From: Nannocystis sp.
GTDB taxonomy: Bacteria; Myxococcota_A; Polyangia; Nannocystales; Nannocystaceae
Direction of reading: 5' to 3'
DNA length: 64,000 nucleotides
Assembly: GCA_016712315.1 (NCBI GenBank)
Contig: JADJRG010000023.1
Span: forward strand, 255,543 to 319,542
The first letter of the stretch is position 1. Each line of letters begins with the position of its first letter. Shown here piece after piece: positions 34,918 to 43,582 of the stretch. Under the pieces are notes generated by a model. That model searched no databases and was not told where the DNA came from. It worked only from the letters and a program-made list of their open reading frames with translations. Position numbers and translations under genes: made by a program.

Positions 34918-35985
34918 TCAGGGCCACGTCAGCCCCGCCGCCGCGAGCGCCGCGAAGCCGGGCGCGCACGCGTCCTCGGTCTGAGCGCGCAGCCGCGGGG
35001 GCAGCTCCTGCCAGCGCGAGCGCCCCTGCCCGACCAAGGCCACGCAGCGGCGCAGCCACGCTGGATCGACCTCGCCGAGGATGAACGAGATCAGCCCCGC
35101 CGCGCACTCTGTCGCGCCCTCGCGCAGCCCGAGCAGGTCTTCATAGCGGATCGTCAGCAGCCGCTCCTCCCCCAGCCCCGCCAGCTCCGCCAGCCCTTGG
35201 CTGATCTCGCCGCTCCAGTAGTGAGCGCACAGCGGCGGCGGCGTGTCGAAGCGCGCGAAGGCCTCCCGCGTGAAGCGCTCGGGCAGCAGCGCGGCCAGCT
35301 CGTCCGAGAGATCCCCCTCCCACCGCCGATCCGTCGACGCCATCGGATCCACGCCGAGCCCCTCGATCAACTGGAACGCCGCGAACACCATCCGAAAGCC
35401 CGCGTGTCTGCTCATCGACAGCGCCGTATCGCGGCCGTCGCGGACGATGTGGACGAAGCGCGCCGCTGGGAAGGCGCGACGCAGCCGGCTCACGATCCGC
35501 AGCGACCCGCCCGAGCGCTCCACCCACAGCCGCGCCCCCGCGCGCGCCCGCAGCCACTCGAAGAGCCGCGCGTACTGCACGCCCACGGGCGCGGGATCGA
35601 GCGCGACCGCCGCCGCCGCGAGCGCGTCGAAGAGCCCGTCGGGGTCGCCGCTCAGGTGAGGGAGCGCGGCCTGGCAGATCGCCGGCACCCCCGACCGCGC
35701 GCCCCAGCGCCCGCCGCCGCGCCACGGGTACAGCACCTCCTCCATCGCGACGTCATGGCGCAGCATCAAGCTCTGCCACGGCCACGGCGTCGCCAAGATC
35801 CGCCACAGCGCCGCCCCGCTGATCTGTCCTTCGGGGAAGGCGCGATCGATCTCCGTGCCGAGGTCCGTCGCGAACGAGAACACCTCCGAGAGGCTCGTCA
35901 CCGCCGGGTGCTCGCGCAGCAGCGACGACACCAGCGTCGAGCCGCAGCGCCCCGTCCCGACCACGAACACCGGCGCGGCGCTCAT
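34918..35985 (-). CDS. Sulfotransferase family protein
   Basis: 355 residues. The 5'-phosphosulfate-binding loop is VFVVGTGRCGSTLVSSLL at the N-terminus and the 3'-phosphate motif is RFVHIVRDGRDTALSMSR near residue 170, as in PAPS-dependent sulfotransferases (Sulfotransfer_3 type). The rest holds LWVERSGGSLRIVSRL and a C-terminal LTIRYEDLLG segment seen in the family. It would transfer sulfate from PAPS to an unknown acceptor. The start overlaps the stop of the upstream reductase gene by four bases (ATGA), so they are one operon and probably act on the same lipid or secondary metabolite. Confidence 0.88.
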   Translation of the reverse strand: MSAAPVFVVGTGRCGSTLVSSLLREHPAVTSLSEVFSFATDLGTEIDRAFPEGQISGAALWRILATPWPWQSLMLRHDVAMEEVLYPWRGGGRWGARSGVPAICQAALPHLSGDPDGLFDALAAAAVALDPAPVGVQYARLFEWLRARAGARLWVERSGGSLRIVSRLRRAFPAARFVHIVRDGRDTALSMSRHAGFRMVFAAFQLIEGLGVDPMASTDRRWEGDLSDELAALLPERFTREAFARFDTPPPLCAHYWSGEISQGLAELAGLGEERLLTIRYEDLLGLREGATECAAGLISFILGEVDPAWLRRCVALVGQGRSRWQELPPRLRAQTEDACAPGFAALAAAGLTWP

Positions 35986-37115
35986 CGGGTACCAGGGAGC
36001 CCCGCCCGCTCGGACTCGAGCTGCCGCAGGTACCAGGCGACATGGCGATCCAGCGCCGCCGCGTCGATCGTCATCGAGCCCGCGGGTGCGCCGACCAGCG
36101 CGTCTGTGCCGCTGCGATCGAAGCGCTTTCGCCCGCGCAAGTACGAGCGGTAGAAGTCGATCTGGTCGTTAAATTTCTCGTCGAGCCACTCGAGCCCCCC
36201 GACGTCCTCGACCCAGCGCGGCTGCGCGATCTTCAGCGCCGCCGCCATCGCCACGACCACTGCGCCCACAGTCGGCGGGTGCGCCTGATTGACGTGAAAG
36301 TATGCGCAGGCGCCCGCGCCCTCATGGTCGGCCAGCCCGATCCCTGCGACCTCCGCCGCCACCTGATCGATCGGCACCAGGTCGAGCGCAGCCTCTGGAT
36401 CTCCGCAGATCCGCAGCGGCCGCGACGCTAGCAGCCCACGCTCCGTACGGTCCATGATCCGACAAAATTTAAAGAGCCGGCGGAGGAACCCGTACATCCC
36501 GCTGAAAGTCGTCGCCGCGAGCGTCTGGCTGTGGCCGATCACGATGCTCGGCCGCAGGATCCTCGCGTAGAAGCGCCGCTCCGCGGCGACCGCGAGCTCC
36601 GCCTCGATCTTGCTCGCCTCATAGAGGTTGTTTGGCCGCGCATCGACCACCGGGGCCGCGCCCACCAGCCCATCTCGCGCCCCCGCGACATACGCCGTGC
36701 TCACGTAGTTGAAGACCTCGACCCCCGCGCGCGCAGCCAGGTCGAGCGCGCTTCGGGTGCCGTCGACGTTCACCGCGCGGATCTCCGCCGCGTAGCGATC
36801 CTCGAAGGCCAGCGACGCGGCGCTGTGCCAGAAGCGCTGGTAGCGGCGGCGCGGCAGCGCCGGGGCGCCGCAGCCTGGCCGCGTCACGTCGCCCTCCACC
36901 GCCACACATCGCCGCTCGATCGCCTCCATCAGCTCCGGCGCGCCATAGGCGACCGCAGCCGCCTTCAGCGCCCGCGACAGGCGCTCGGCCGCGCTCTCGC
37001 GCCCCGGCCGGACCAGCGCGACGACCGATCCCGAGCCGCGGCGGAGCAGCTCCAACACCAACGCCGCGCCGACGAACCCAGTCGCGCCCGTCACTAGATC
37101 TGCGTCGCCCTGCAT
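35982..37115 (-). CDS. Thioester-reductase-like NAD(P)-dependent SDR
   Basis: 377 residues from ATG 37115. Begins with the extended-SDR nucleotide motif LVTGATGFVGAALVLELLRRG, then VEGDVTRPGCG, FWHSAASLAFEDRYAAEIRAVNVDGT, VSTAYVAGARDG, and the catalytic YEASK tetrad with LRPSIVIGHSQT. This layout (male-sterility/thioester-reductase group) is that of enzymes reducing acyl thioesters or acting on fatty-acyl chains. The C-terminal part has a YRSYLRGRKRFDRS segment. It heads a two-gene operon with the sulfotransferase; a TACAAT -10 box lies at 37141-37146 on this strand, 31 bases before the start. Product unknown. Confidence 0.87.
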   Translation of the reverse strand: MQGDADLVTGATGFVGAALVLELLRRGSGSVVALVRPGRESAAERLSRALKAAAVAYGAPELMEAIERRCVAVEGDVTRPGCGAPALPRRRYQRFWHSAASLAFEDRYAAEIRAVNVDGTRSALDLAARAGVEVFNYVSTAYVAGARDGLVGAAPVVDARPNNLYEASKIEAELAVAAERRFYARILRPSIVIGHSQTLAATTFSGMYGFLRRLFKFCRIMDRTERGLLASRPLRICGDPEAALDLVPIDQVAAEVAGIGLADHEGAGACAYFHVNQAHPPTVGAVVVAMAAALKIAQPRWVEDVGGLEWLDEKFNDQIDFYRSYLRGRKRFDRSGTDALVGAPAGSMTIDAAALDRHVAWYLRQLESERAGLPGTR

Positions 37116-37274
37116 GATACCGCGCACCGTCCCGCGAGCGATTGTACACACGTTCTCGCCGCATCTAGCGGCTCGCTCGCCGACGCTCCCATCGCAGACC
37201 TCTCCTATGACCTCGGAGCGGACCAGGTTCGCGGCGCCTTGCGCCCCCGCGATGACCGCCGCGATACTCTCATC

Positions 37275-38639
37275 GTGGCCCACGACGCCGAGAAGCATGA
37301 GGCGCCAGGCCCGCCCAGAGGCGCCCTCCTCGGGCTCATCGACTGGTTGATCCCCGACGATCTCCGACAGTCGCACGACAGCCGCCTGCGCGCGCGCGGG
37401 CTCGTCGCCAGCTCGATCGGCATCGGCTCGCTCCTTGTCGCGAACCTGACCGTGCGCGCGGCGACCTTGCCGATCGACCGCAACTTCTGGATCGCCTCCT
37501 CGCTCGTCGTGGTCTTGTTCTTGCTGCCGCTGATCCAGCGGCAGACCCGCTCGCCGCGGCTCGCAGGGGCGATCTTCTCGTGGTTCCTGATCCTCGCGAT
37601 GCCCGTGATCCTGCTCAACTTCGGCAGCTTCCCGGCGCCCGGGATCGCCTTCTTTCCGGCGGTCCCGATCATGGCCACCTTCTTCAGCGACGCGCGCACC
37701 GGCCTGATCAGCGTGCTCGTCCTCGGCGCCGCGACCGTCTTCGCCCATCAGACGCTGCCGCTCAACGACGCGGCGACGCTGCGCGCCATCGCGCCGACCG
37801 TCGTCGCCAGCAGCGTGATCGCCCCCGCGCTCTGCTTCTTGCTCGCCGCCGTCTACGACCGCAACCGCCAGCGCAACGAGCGCGATCTCAACCGGATCAA
37901 CCGAGAGCTCCTGCAAGCCCGCGCCCGCGCCGAGGACGCAGATCACCGCAAGACCGAGTTCCTGCGCCACATGAGCCACGAGCTGCGCACCCCGCTCAAC
38001 GCGATCATCGGCTTCGCCGAGCTGCTCACCGAGGAGCTCGCCGAGCACCGCGAGGCCGAGCTCGCCGAGGACGCCGCGAAGATCAACGCCGCCAGCCGCC
38101 ACCTCCTCGGCCTGATCAATGACATCCTCGACATCTCCAAGATCGAGGCCGGCGCGATCGCCTTCCACTACGCGCCCCTCGATCTCAGCGAGCTGATCCG
38201 CGAGATCGAGCACACCGTCGCCCCCCTCGCCGCTCGCCGCGGCAACAACCTCGTCATCACCGCCGCCGCCGGTCTCGGCGTCATCGAGGGCGACAGCCAG
38301 CGGATCCACCAGGTCCTCCTCAACCTCGCCGGCAACGCCTGCAAATTCACCGAGCGCGGCACCATCGAGCTCCGCGCCGCGCGGCTCCCCGGCGGCGAGC
38401 GGATCCGCTTCGAGGTCGCCGACACCGGCGTCGGCATGGACCCCGAGGACCTGGGCCAGATCTTCGAGGCCTTCGTCCAAGTCGACGACTCGATGTCGCG
38501 CCGCCGCGAAGGCACCGGCCTCGGCCTCATGATCACCAAGCGCCTCATCGAGGAGATGGGCGGCACGATCACCGTCACCAGCGCCCGCGGCGCAGGCTCG
38601 ACCTTCACCGTCGAGCTACCGGCCCGCGAGCCCGAGTGA
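37275..38639 (+). CDS. Membrane histidine kinase
   Basis: 454 residues from a GTG at 37275 (a TTG at 37239 is possible). N-terminal region with about six membrane helices (GLVASSIGIGSLLVANLTV, FWIASSLVVVLFLLPLI, FSWFLILAMPVILLNFGSF, and others), of a kind found in 7TM-like/MASE sensor modules. Then a coiled coil (NRQRNERDLNRINRELL) and HisKA FLRHMSHELRTPLNAIIGFAELL, followed by HATPase_c: LLNLAGNACKFTERG (N), DTGVGM (G1), FEAFVQVD (F) and GTGLGLMI (G2). Complete catalytic core, no receiver domain. No response-regulator gene nearby. The earliest bases are divergent from the reductase operon. Confidence 0.9.
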   Translation: MAHDAEKHEAPGPPRGALLGLIDWLIPDDLRQSHDSRLRARGLVASSIGIGSLLVANLTVRAATLPIDRNFWIASSLVVVLFLLPLIQRQTRSPRLAGAIFSWFLILAMPVILLNFGSFPAPGIAFFPAVPIMATFFSDARTGLISVLVLGAATVFAHQTLPLNDAATLRAIAPTVVASSVIAPALCFLLAAVYDRNRQRNERDLNRINRELLQARARAEDADHRKTEFLRHMSHELRTPLNAIIGFAELLTEELAEHREAELAEDAAKINAASRHLLGLINDILDISKIEAGAIAFHYAPLDLSELIREIEHTVAPLAARRGNNLVITAAAGLGVIEGDSQRIHQVLLNLAGNACKFTERGTIELRAARLPGGERIRFEVADTGVGMDPEDLGQIFEAFVQVDDSMSRRREGTGLGLMITKRLIEEMGGTITVTSARGAGSTFTVELPAREPE

Positions 38640-38668
38640 TCGACGCCGAGGCGAGGGCGCCGCGATGA

Positions 38669-38674
38669 TACCGT
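38669..38674 (+). promoter_or_regulatory. -10-like box before the FG-GAP gene
   Basis: TACCGT ending eight bases before the ATG at 38683; this favours that start over the ATG at 38665, which would lie upstream of the box. Confidence 0.35.
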
Positions 38675-38682
38675 CCTCATCG

Positions 38683-40272
38683 ATGCCCACGCGATCGTCA
38701 CCACTCACCAGCACCACCACCGCGCTGCTCCTCCTCGGGGCCTGCGCCGGCGACAGCGGCGGCAGCGACGGCGCCACCGACGGCGGCTTCACCTCCACCG
38801 CCAGCGCCACAGGCGCCACCACCAGCGCCACCGCGGGCGAGAGCGAGAGCGACAGCGCCGCGCAAGGAAGCGACAGCGCCTCTGACAGCGCCACCACCAC
38901 CGGTGCCACCGACAGCGACAGCGACTCCGACTCCGACTCCGACTCTGACACCGCCACCACCTCCGACGTCCCCGGCTACTGCGGCGACGACCCGCCGCAG
39001 GGCTACATGGTCGCCGCCGACCCGACCTGCATGAACGAGCCGAACATCGGCACCTTCGATCCTGTCGTCGAGTGGCAGAAGACCGCCTGGACCGCCGCCC
39101 CCGCCTCCAACCAAGTCATGATGTCGCCGATCGTCATCGACCTCGACGGCGACCAGCTCCCCGACCTCCTCTACATCACCTACAGCGGCGCCGACTACCT
39201 CGGCGCTGGGGTGCTACGCGCGATCTCAGGCGACGGCCAAGTCGAGCTGCTCTCGATCGACGGCCAGGGGATCTACGGCAGCGCCGGGATCGCCGCGGGC
39301 GACATCGACGGAGACGGCCAAGTCGAGCTCGTCACCTTCGCCGCCCCCGGCGTCGTCAAGGCCTTCGAGCACGACGGCGCGCTCAAGTGGAGCAGCCCGG
39401 TCGTCTCCCAGCACATCGCCTACATCTCCTTCGCCGCCCCGGCGATCGCCGACCTCGACGGCGACGGCGCCCCCGAGATCATCGCCGGCCGCGCGATCCT
39501 CAACAGCGACGGCACCCTGCGCGGCGCCGGCGAGCACGGCGTCGGCGCGCACAGCAACTACGGCAGCACCTCGTTCGGCGCCGACATCGACGGCGACGGC
39601 GTCCAGGAGGTCGTCGTCGGCAACGCCCTCTACCGCCCAGACGGCTCTGCGATCTGGTTCAACGGCCAGGCCGACGGATACCCCGCCGTCGCCGACTTCG
39701 ACCTCGACGGCGACCCTGAGATCGTCGTCGTCACCGCCGGCGGTCTCCGCCTGCAAGCCGGCGACGGCGCCGTCCTCTGGAGCGTCGCCAACCCTGGAGG
39801 CGTCGGCGGCCCGCCGACGATCGCCGACTTCGACGGCGACGGCCTCCCTGAGATCGGCGTCGCTGGCGCCGCCGCCTATGTCGTCTTCGACGGCGACGGC
39901 TCGGTCTTGTGGCAGGTCGCCACCCAAGACGCCAGCTCCGCGATCACCGGCTCCTCAGTCTACGACTTTGAGGGCGACGGCGTCGCCGACGTCGTCTACG
40001 CCGACGAGGTCAACCTCTACGTCTATTCCGGCGTCGACGGCGTCGTCAAGCTCCTCTACGAGCCCCACAACAGCGGCACCTTGATCGAGTACCCGATCGT
40101 CGTCGACGTGGATAACGACGGCCAAGTCGAGATCATCGTCGCCCACAACAACCTCATCCAGAGCTCCTTCGGCGTCACCGTGCTCGGCGACAAGGCCCAA
40201 TCCTGGCGCCCCGGCCGCAAGCTGTGGAACCAGCACGCCTATTCCATCACGAAAACTATACACCTGTCGTGA
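38683..40272 (+). pseudogene. FG-GAP repeat surface lipoprotein, 3'-truncated
   Basis: 529 codons remain. Signal and lipobox are LLLLGACAG, then a long acidic Thr/Ser/Asp linker (TDSDSDSDSDSDSDSD). The body is built of FG-GAP/VCBS-type repeats: IVIDLDGDQLPDLLYI, AAGDIDGDGQVELVTF, AIADLDGDGAPEIIAG, GADIDGDGVQEVVVG, AVADFDLDGDPEIVVV, TIADFDGDGLPEIGVA and VYDFEGDGVADVVYA, expected to form a calcium-binding beta-propeller at the cell surface. Family relatives I know continue past KLWNQHAYSITK with a further segment; here the sequence leaves that pattern at about base 40,250 and stops (TIHLS) at 40272, immediately before an integrase. The gene was probably cut by the insertion of a mobile element. 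Confidence 0.75.
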
Positions 40273-40336
40273 AACCGCCCTGCGCGGTCCTATACGCGAC
40301 AATGTGCGCTTTGGAACAGGTCCCATGGGCCGCTTG

Positions 40337-40358
40337 TTTGTCTCGAATTTGTCTCGAA
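40337..40358. repeat. Tandem 11-bp repeat in the element leader
   Basis: TTTGTCTCGAA occurs twice end to end (40337-40347 and 40348-40358), between the truncated FG-GAP gene and the integrase start. Short direct repeats here could be arm-type integrase sites or part of an attachment region; a second copy at the other end of the element was not found. Confidence 0.5.
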
Positions 40359-40383
40359 GAATCTGGGGGTAGGAGGAGGGGTC

Positions 40384-41776
40384 ATGATCAACGCCGCATT
40401 CATCCGCGGGTGCAAGCCTCGCGCGAAGATGTACGAAGTCACCTGTGAGGCCATGCCGGGGTTCATCCTGCGGGTGTTGCCCACCGGCCGGAAGATCGCG
40501 CTGGTGCGTTACCGCGTCGATGGAAAGGACCGGCGGCACAAGATCGGGCAGCTCGGGCCTGATCTCTCGATCGAAGAGGCGCGCCGACGTGCCGCTCTGC
40601 TGCTCGCTCAGATCGCCACAGGCGTGGTCCTGGACGAGCGAGCCGGCCAACCGCCCGCGTCCGCTCCCGCGCCTGTGAAGCAAGCGGAACCGAGGGCGCC
40701 CACGAGCATCACGCTGCGCCAGCTCGCCGAGCGTTTTTTACGAGTCCACGTCGAGGTCCGCCTCAAACCCGCGACCGCCGAGCGTTACCGCAGCACGCTC
40801 GATACCGTCATCCTGCCCGCCTTCGGCGATCGTGACTTCCGCAGCGTGACGAAGGCCGAGATCGCCGAGCTGCACGGCACCATGCGCGATCGACCCGGCG
40901 CGGCGAACAACATGCTCTCGACCATCAGCAGCCTCTACGGCCGGATCATCGAGGATTGGGAGCTCGCCGAGATGCGAAACCCCGCAAGAGGGATCAAACC
41001 TTTTCCGATGCGCAGGCGAGAGCGCTTCCTCTCGCCCGAGGAGCGGCAGCGCCTCGATCTTGTGATCCAGGCCGGCCTACGGATGCCTGCCGGTCGCCGC
41101 GGGCATTTAGACATTGAGAGCGTCTGGGCGCTCGATCTGCTCGCGCTCACCGGGCGCCGCCGCGACGAGATCCTGACCCTCACCTGGCCGATGGTCGATT
41201 GGCAGCACTCCCTGCTCAACCTGCCCGACACCAAGACCGGCGAGCTGCGGGTGCCGGTGTCCACGCGTGTGCTGGCGCTGCTGCGGCACATCCACGAGCA
41301 GGCTGACAAACCGCGCATTGGGTACGTGCTCGGAAAACGGCTGCGCGGGCTTAACCGCACCTGGGAGAACATCCGCGCTGCCGCCGATCTTCATGATGTC
41401 CGTCTGCACGACCTCCGCCACTCCTTCGCCAGCGACGCCCTGATGAGCGGGGTCCCTCTCGCGATCGTCGGCGAGCTGCTCGGTCACAAACAGGCACGAA
41501 CCACCCAGCGCTACGCCCACCTCGCCAACCACGTCGTCCGCCAAGCGCTCGAGATGGCGACGGAACGAATCGTCGACGCCGTAAAGCCCGTCGCCGCCCT
41601 GCCACCGGCCCCCTTCGAGCGGCTGAGCGACGCCGAGTGGGCGCGGATCAAGGACAAGATCGAGACCACGCGGGGCCGCTGCGGCGGCACCCGCGTCGAC
41701 CTCCGCGGCGTCGTCGACGGCATTCGCTGGGTTTTGAAATTTGGCGCGAAATGGCGCGAGGTACCGCCCGAATTCG
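40384..41776 (+). pseudogene. Tyrosine recombinase fused to IS5-type DUF4096 module, 5' part
   Basis: The ATG at 40384 follows a strong AGGAGGAGGGG. Residues 1-75 are an arm-binding domain (KMYEVTCEAMPGFILRVLP), 105-200 the core-binding SAM-like region, and 225-390 the catalytic domain: ALTGRRRDEILTLTW (Arg I), HDLRHSF (His342, Arg345), LLGHKQARTTQRYAHL (Tyr377). From residue 414, LSDAEWARIKDKI then GGTRVDLRGVVDGIRWVLKF and WREVPPEFG is the N-terminal DUF4096 module of IS5-family transposases. At base 41777 an ISL3 element interrupts the frame; as it stands the ORF stops at 41787. Removing the IS and one 8-bp duplication restores an in-frame join to 43199. Confidence 0.85.
41769..41776. repeat. 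Left 8-bp target duplication of ISL3 element
   Basis: CGAATTCG, repeated exactly at 43191-43198 on the other side of the insertion. Confidence 0.95.
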
Positions 41777-43190
41777 GGCTCTCCTAACACATTCATGGGT
41801 TAAAGAGGCATCACATGAGGCCAAGGAATGGAGAGACCGCCACAGCAGAGCAGCAGCATAGCGGCGAAGCTGGAGAGACGTTTGAAGCCGTAGGCGCGGG
41901 AGGTGACGACGCGGGCTTTGCGGTTGAAGCCTTCGGTGATCGCGTTGGTGACGCCGACAGTGATGTAGGCGGTGATCCCGTCGAAGTGCGCAGCGATCGT
42001 CTCAGCGGCCTTGACAAGCGGGGGCAAGCCTTCGGCCTCGACCCAGCGCAGCCAGCCTGTGAGGTCGCTGTGGATCGACTCTGGAGATGCGGTGTCGAAG
42101 ATCGCCGCGAGGGACTCCTTCATAAGGTAGGCGCGGTAGAGCGGCTGGTTCTCCTTCTCGAGCTCTGTGAGCTTGTTGCGAGCGACGGCGTCGAGCTTCC
42201 AGGGCGAGCGCTGGAGCGCGAAGCGGGTCCCCTTGAGGGTGCGCTTCTCGGCGGGGTCGCGGAGTTCAGCGACCATACCGCGGCGGATCTCGTCGAGCGC
42301 GTCGTGTACCAAGCGCTGGACGTGGAAGCGATCGAAGACGACGCGGACGTGGGGCGCCCGCTCGCGCAGCGCCTTCTTGAAGGCTCCCGACATGTCGATC
42401 GACGCGACCTTCAGCGCAGCCGTCCCAGCGGGCCCCAGGGCCTCGAAGAAGCCGTCGAGCGCGGCGGCGTCCTTGCCCTCGGCGACCCAGACCACGCGGC
42501 GTGTGTCGAGGTCGACGACGACGGTGACGTAGCGGTGGTGCTTGCGGTAAGAGAGCTCATCGATGCCGATCCGACGGAGCCCGCGGAGGCGCTCGCTGGG
42601 GTCTCCTCCGTAGCGCTTGACCACCCGCTCGATCACGCGGCCGACCGTCAGCCAGGCGATCCGCAAGAGCCGCGCGACGGTCGTTTTATCTGTCTTTTGG
42701 GCCATCAAAGCGATCAAGTCCTCGAAGCCCTTCGTGAAGCCCGTGTCGTGCTCCGCCCAGGGAACCTGCTCGACCTTGACGCCGCACGACGAACACTCGA
42801 CGCGGCGGATCGAGTAACGCAGCTCGCACTCGACCCCCCCGACGTCGAGGTGCCGCCACCGACGCACCCTCTGATCACGGATCGGCCCCGTGGCCCCGCA
42901 GGTCGAGCAGCGGCCCTTCGTCCAGCTCGGCGCGACGTCGATGACAAGCCTGTCCTCCTCGAACTCAGCACCGAGGACACGGACCTGCTCCATTCCCAAA
43001 AGGCGTCGTAGAAACGTGGTGATGCGCACGCCCAGATGCTCGATCCCGCGCGGCCCTTGTGCCAGTAAAAACTGGCCCCAAGAGATGTGCGCGAACGCAG
43101 CCACGACCTGTTTGCCAGACAACCGAGATTTCACGCGGCAGAACACATCCTTGGGGTCCATCCTGGATCCACGAACATGTTAGAAGAGCC
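41777..43190 (-). mobile_element. ISL3-family insertion sequence, 1,414 bp, complete
   Basis: The ends are imperfect inverted repeats: left GGCTCTCCTAACACATTCAT and right (reverse complement) GGCTCTTCTAACATGTTCGT, 19 of 24 positions matching when extended. GGCTCTT-type ends, 8-bp target duplications (CGAATTCG) and one transposase ORF of 453 codons are typical of ISL3. It is oriented leftward. The transposase is intact, so the element may be active. Confidence 0.93.
41800..43161 (-). CDS. ISL3-family transposase
   Basis: 453 residues; the effective start may be a later codon such as the one before RITTFLRRLLGMEQVRVLG, since family members begin there. It has the N-terminal zinc ribbon (CSTCG...CSSCG), a helix-turn-helix region (TVARLLRIAWLTVGRVIERV), and the DDE catalytic core: IGIDELSYRKHHRYVTVVVD (first Asp), IDMSGAFKKALRERAP and VVFDRFHVQRLVHDALDEIRR (second Asp), and FNRKARVVTSRAYGFK near the end. 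It would cut and paste the surrounding element. No frameshift or stop disturbs it. Confidence 0.95.
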   Translation of the reverse strand: MDPKDVFCRVKSRLSGKQVVAAFAHISWGQFLLAQGPRGIEHLGVRITTFLRRLLGMEQVRVLGAEFEEDRLVIDVAPSWTKGRCSTCGATGPIRDQRVRRWRHLDVGGVECELRYSIRRVECSSCGVKVEQVPWAEHDTGFTKGFEDLIALMAQKTDKTTVARLLRIAWLTVGRVIERVVKRYGGDPSERLRGLRRIGIDELSYRKHHRYVTVVVDLDTRRVVWVAEGKDAAALDGFFEALGPAGTAALKVASIDMSGAFKKALRERAPHVRVVFDRFHVQRLVHDALDEIRRGMVAELRDPAEKRTLKGTRFALQRSPWKLDAVARNKLTELEKENQPLYRAYLMKESLAAIFDTASPESIHSDLTGWLRWVEAEGLPPLVKAAETIAAHFDGITAYITVGVTNAITEGFNRKARVVTSRAYGFKRLSSFAAMLLLCCGGLSIPWPHVMPL

Positions 43191-43198
43191 CGAATTCG
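43191..43198. repeat. Right 8-bp target duplication of ISL3 element
   Basis: CGAATTCG, the second copy of the target duplication at 41769-41776. Confidence 0.95.
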
Positions 43199-43458
43199 GC
43201 GCCGCGACCACCTGCTGGCGATGGTACGAGCGCTGGACAGCCGCCGGTGTTTGGTCGGAGGTCATGGCGGCGCTCGGGGCATCGACCGTGGAGCCCGAGC
43301 GACAGCCCTCGCACCGCCCCACCAAGGCACGGATCGAGGGGCGGAGCCCGCCCGAAGTGATCGAGGTCGGAGCCACCAGCGCCCCCGTCGCCGTCGACAG
43401 CTCAGAGCGGTTCGCGGGACGATCATCACGACGGGCGGATTCGCAAGCGGGACGGTGA
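43199..43458 (+). pseudogene. Detached 3' part of the integrase-DUF4096 ORF
   Basis: Reads AATTCWRWYERWTAAGVW in the same frame that left off at PPEFG before the ISL3 element, the standard continuation of the DUF4096 module (PEFG..TTCWRR..RW...GVW). It then carries a basic, low-complexity end and stops at 43458. Joined to 40384-41776 without one target duplication the composite ORF is 551 codons long and free of stops. A full IS5 DDE domain does not follow, so only the N-terminal module was captured. Confidence 0.8.
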
Positions 43459-43582
43459 AGGCCGCCTTCGAGCCGGGGGCAGCGCCGATCATGCTCATCG
43501 GGCGACGACATCGGCCGCGTGCTCCACGGCGCTCGCGCTCCACCGCCGCGACCGCGGGCCGTGATGAGGCGGCTGCAGGCGC

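Noticed and set aside
37239..37274. TTG start for the second histidine kinase
   Set aside because: It adds only a charged, poorly biased dozen residues; the GTG at 37275 gives a more natural start, though this is not proven.
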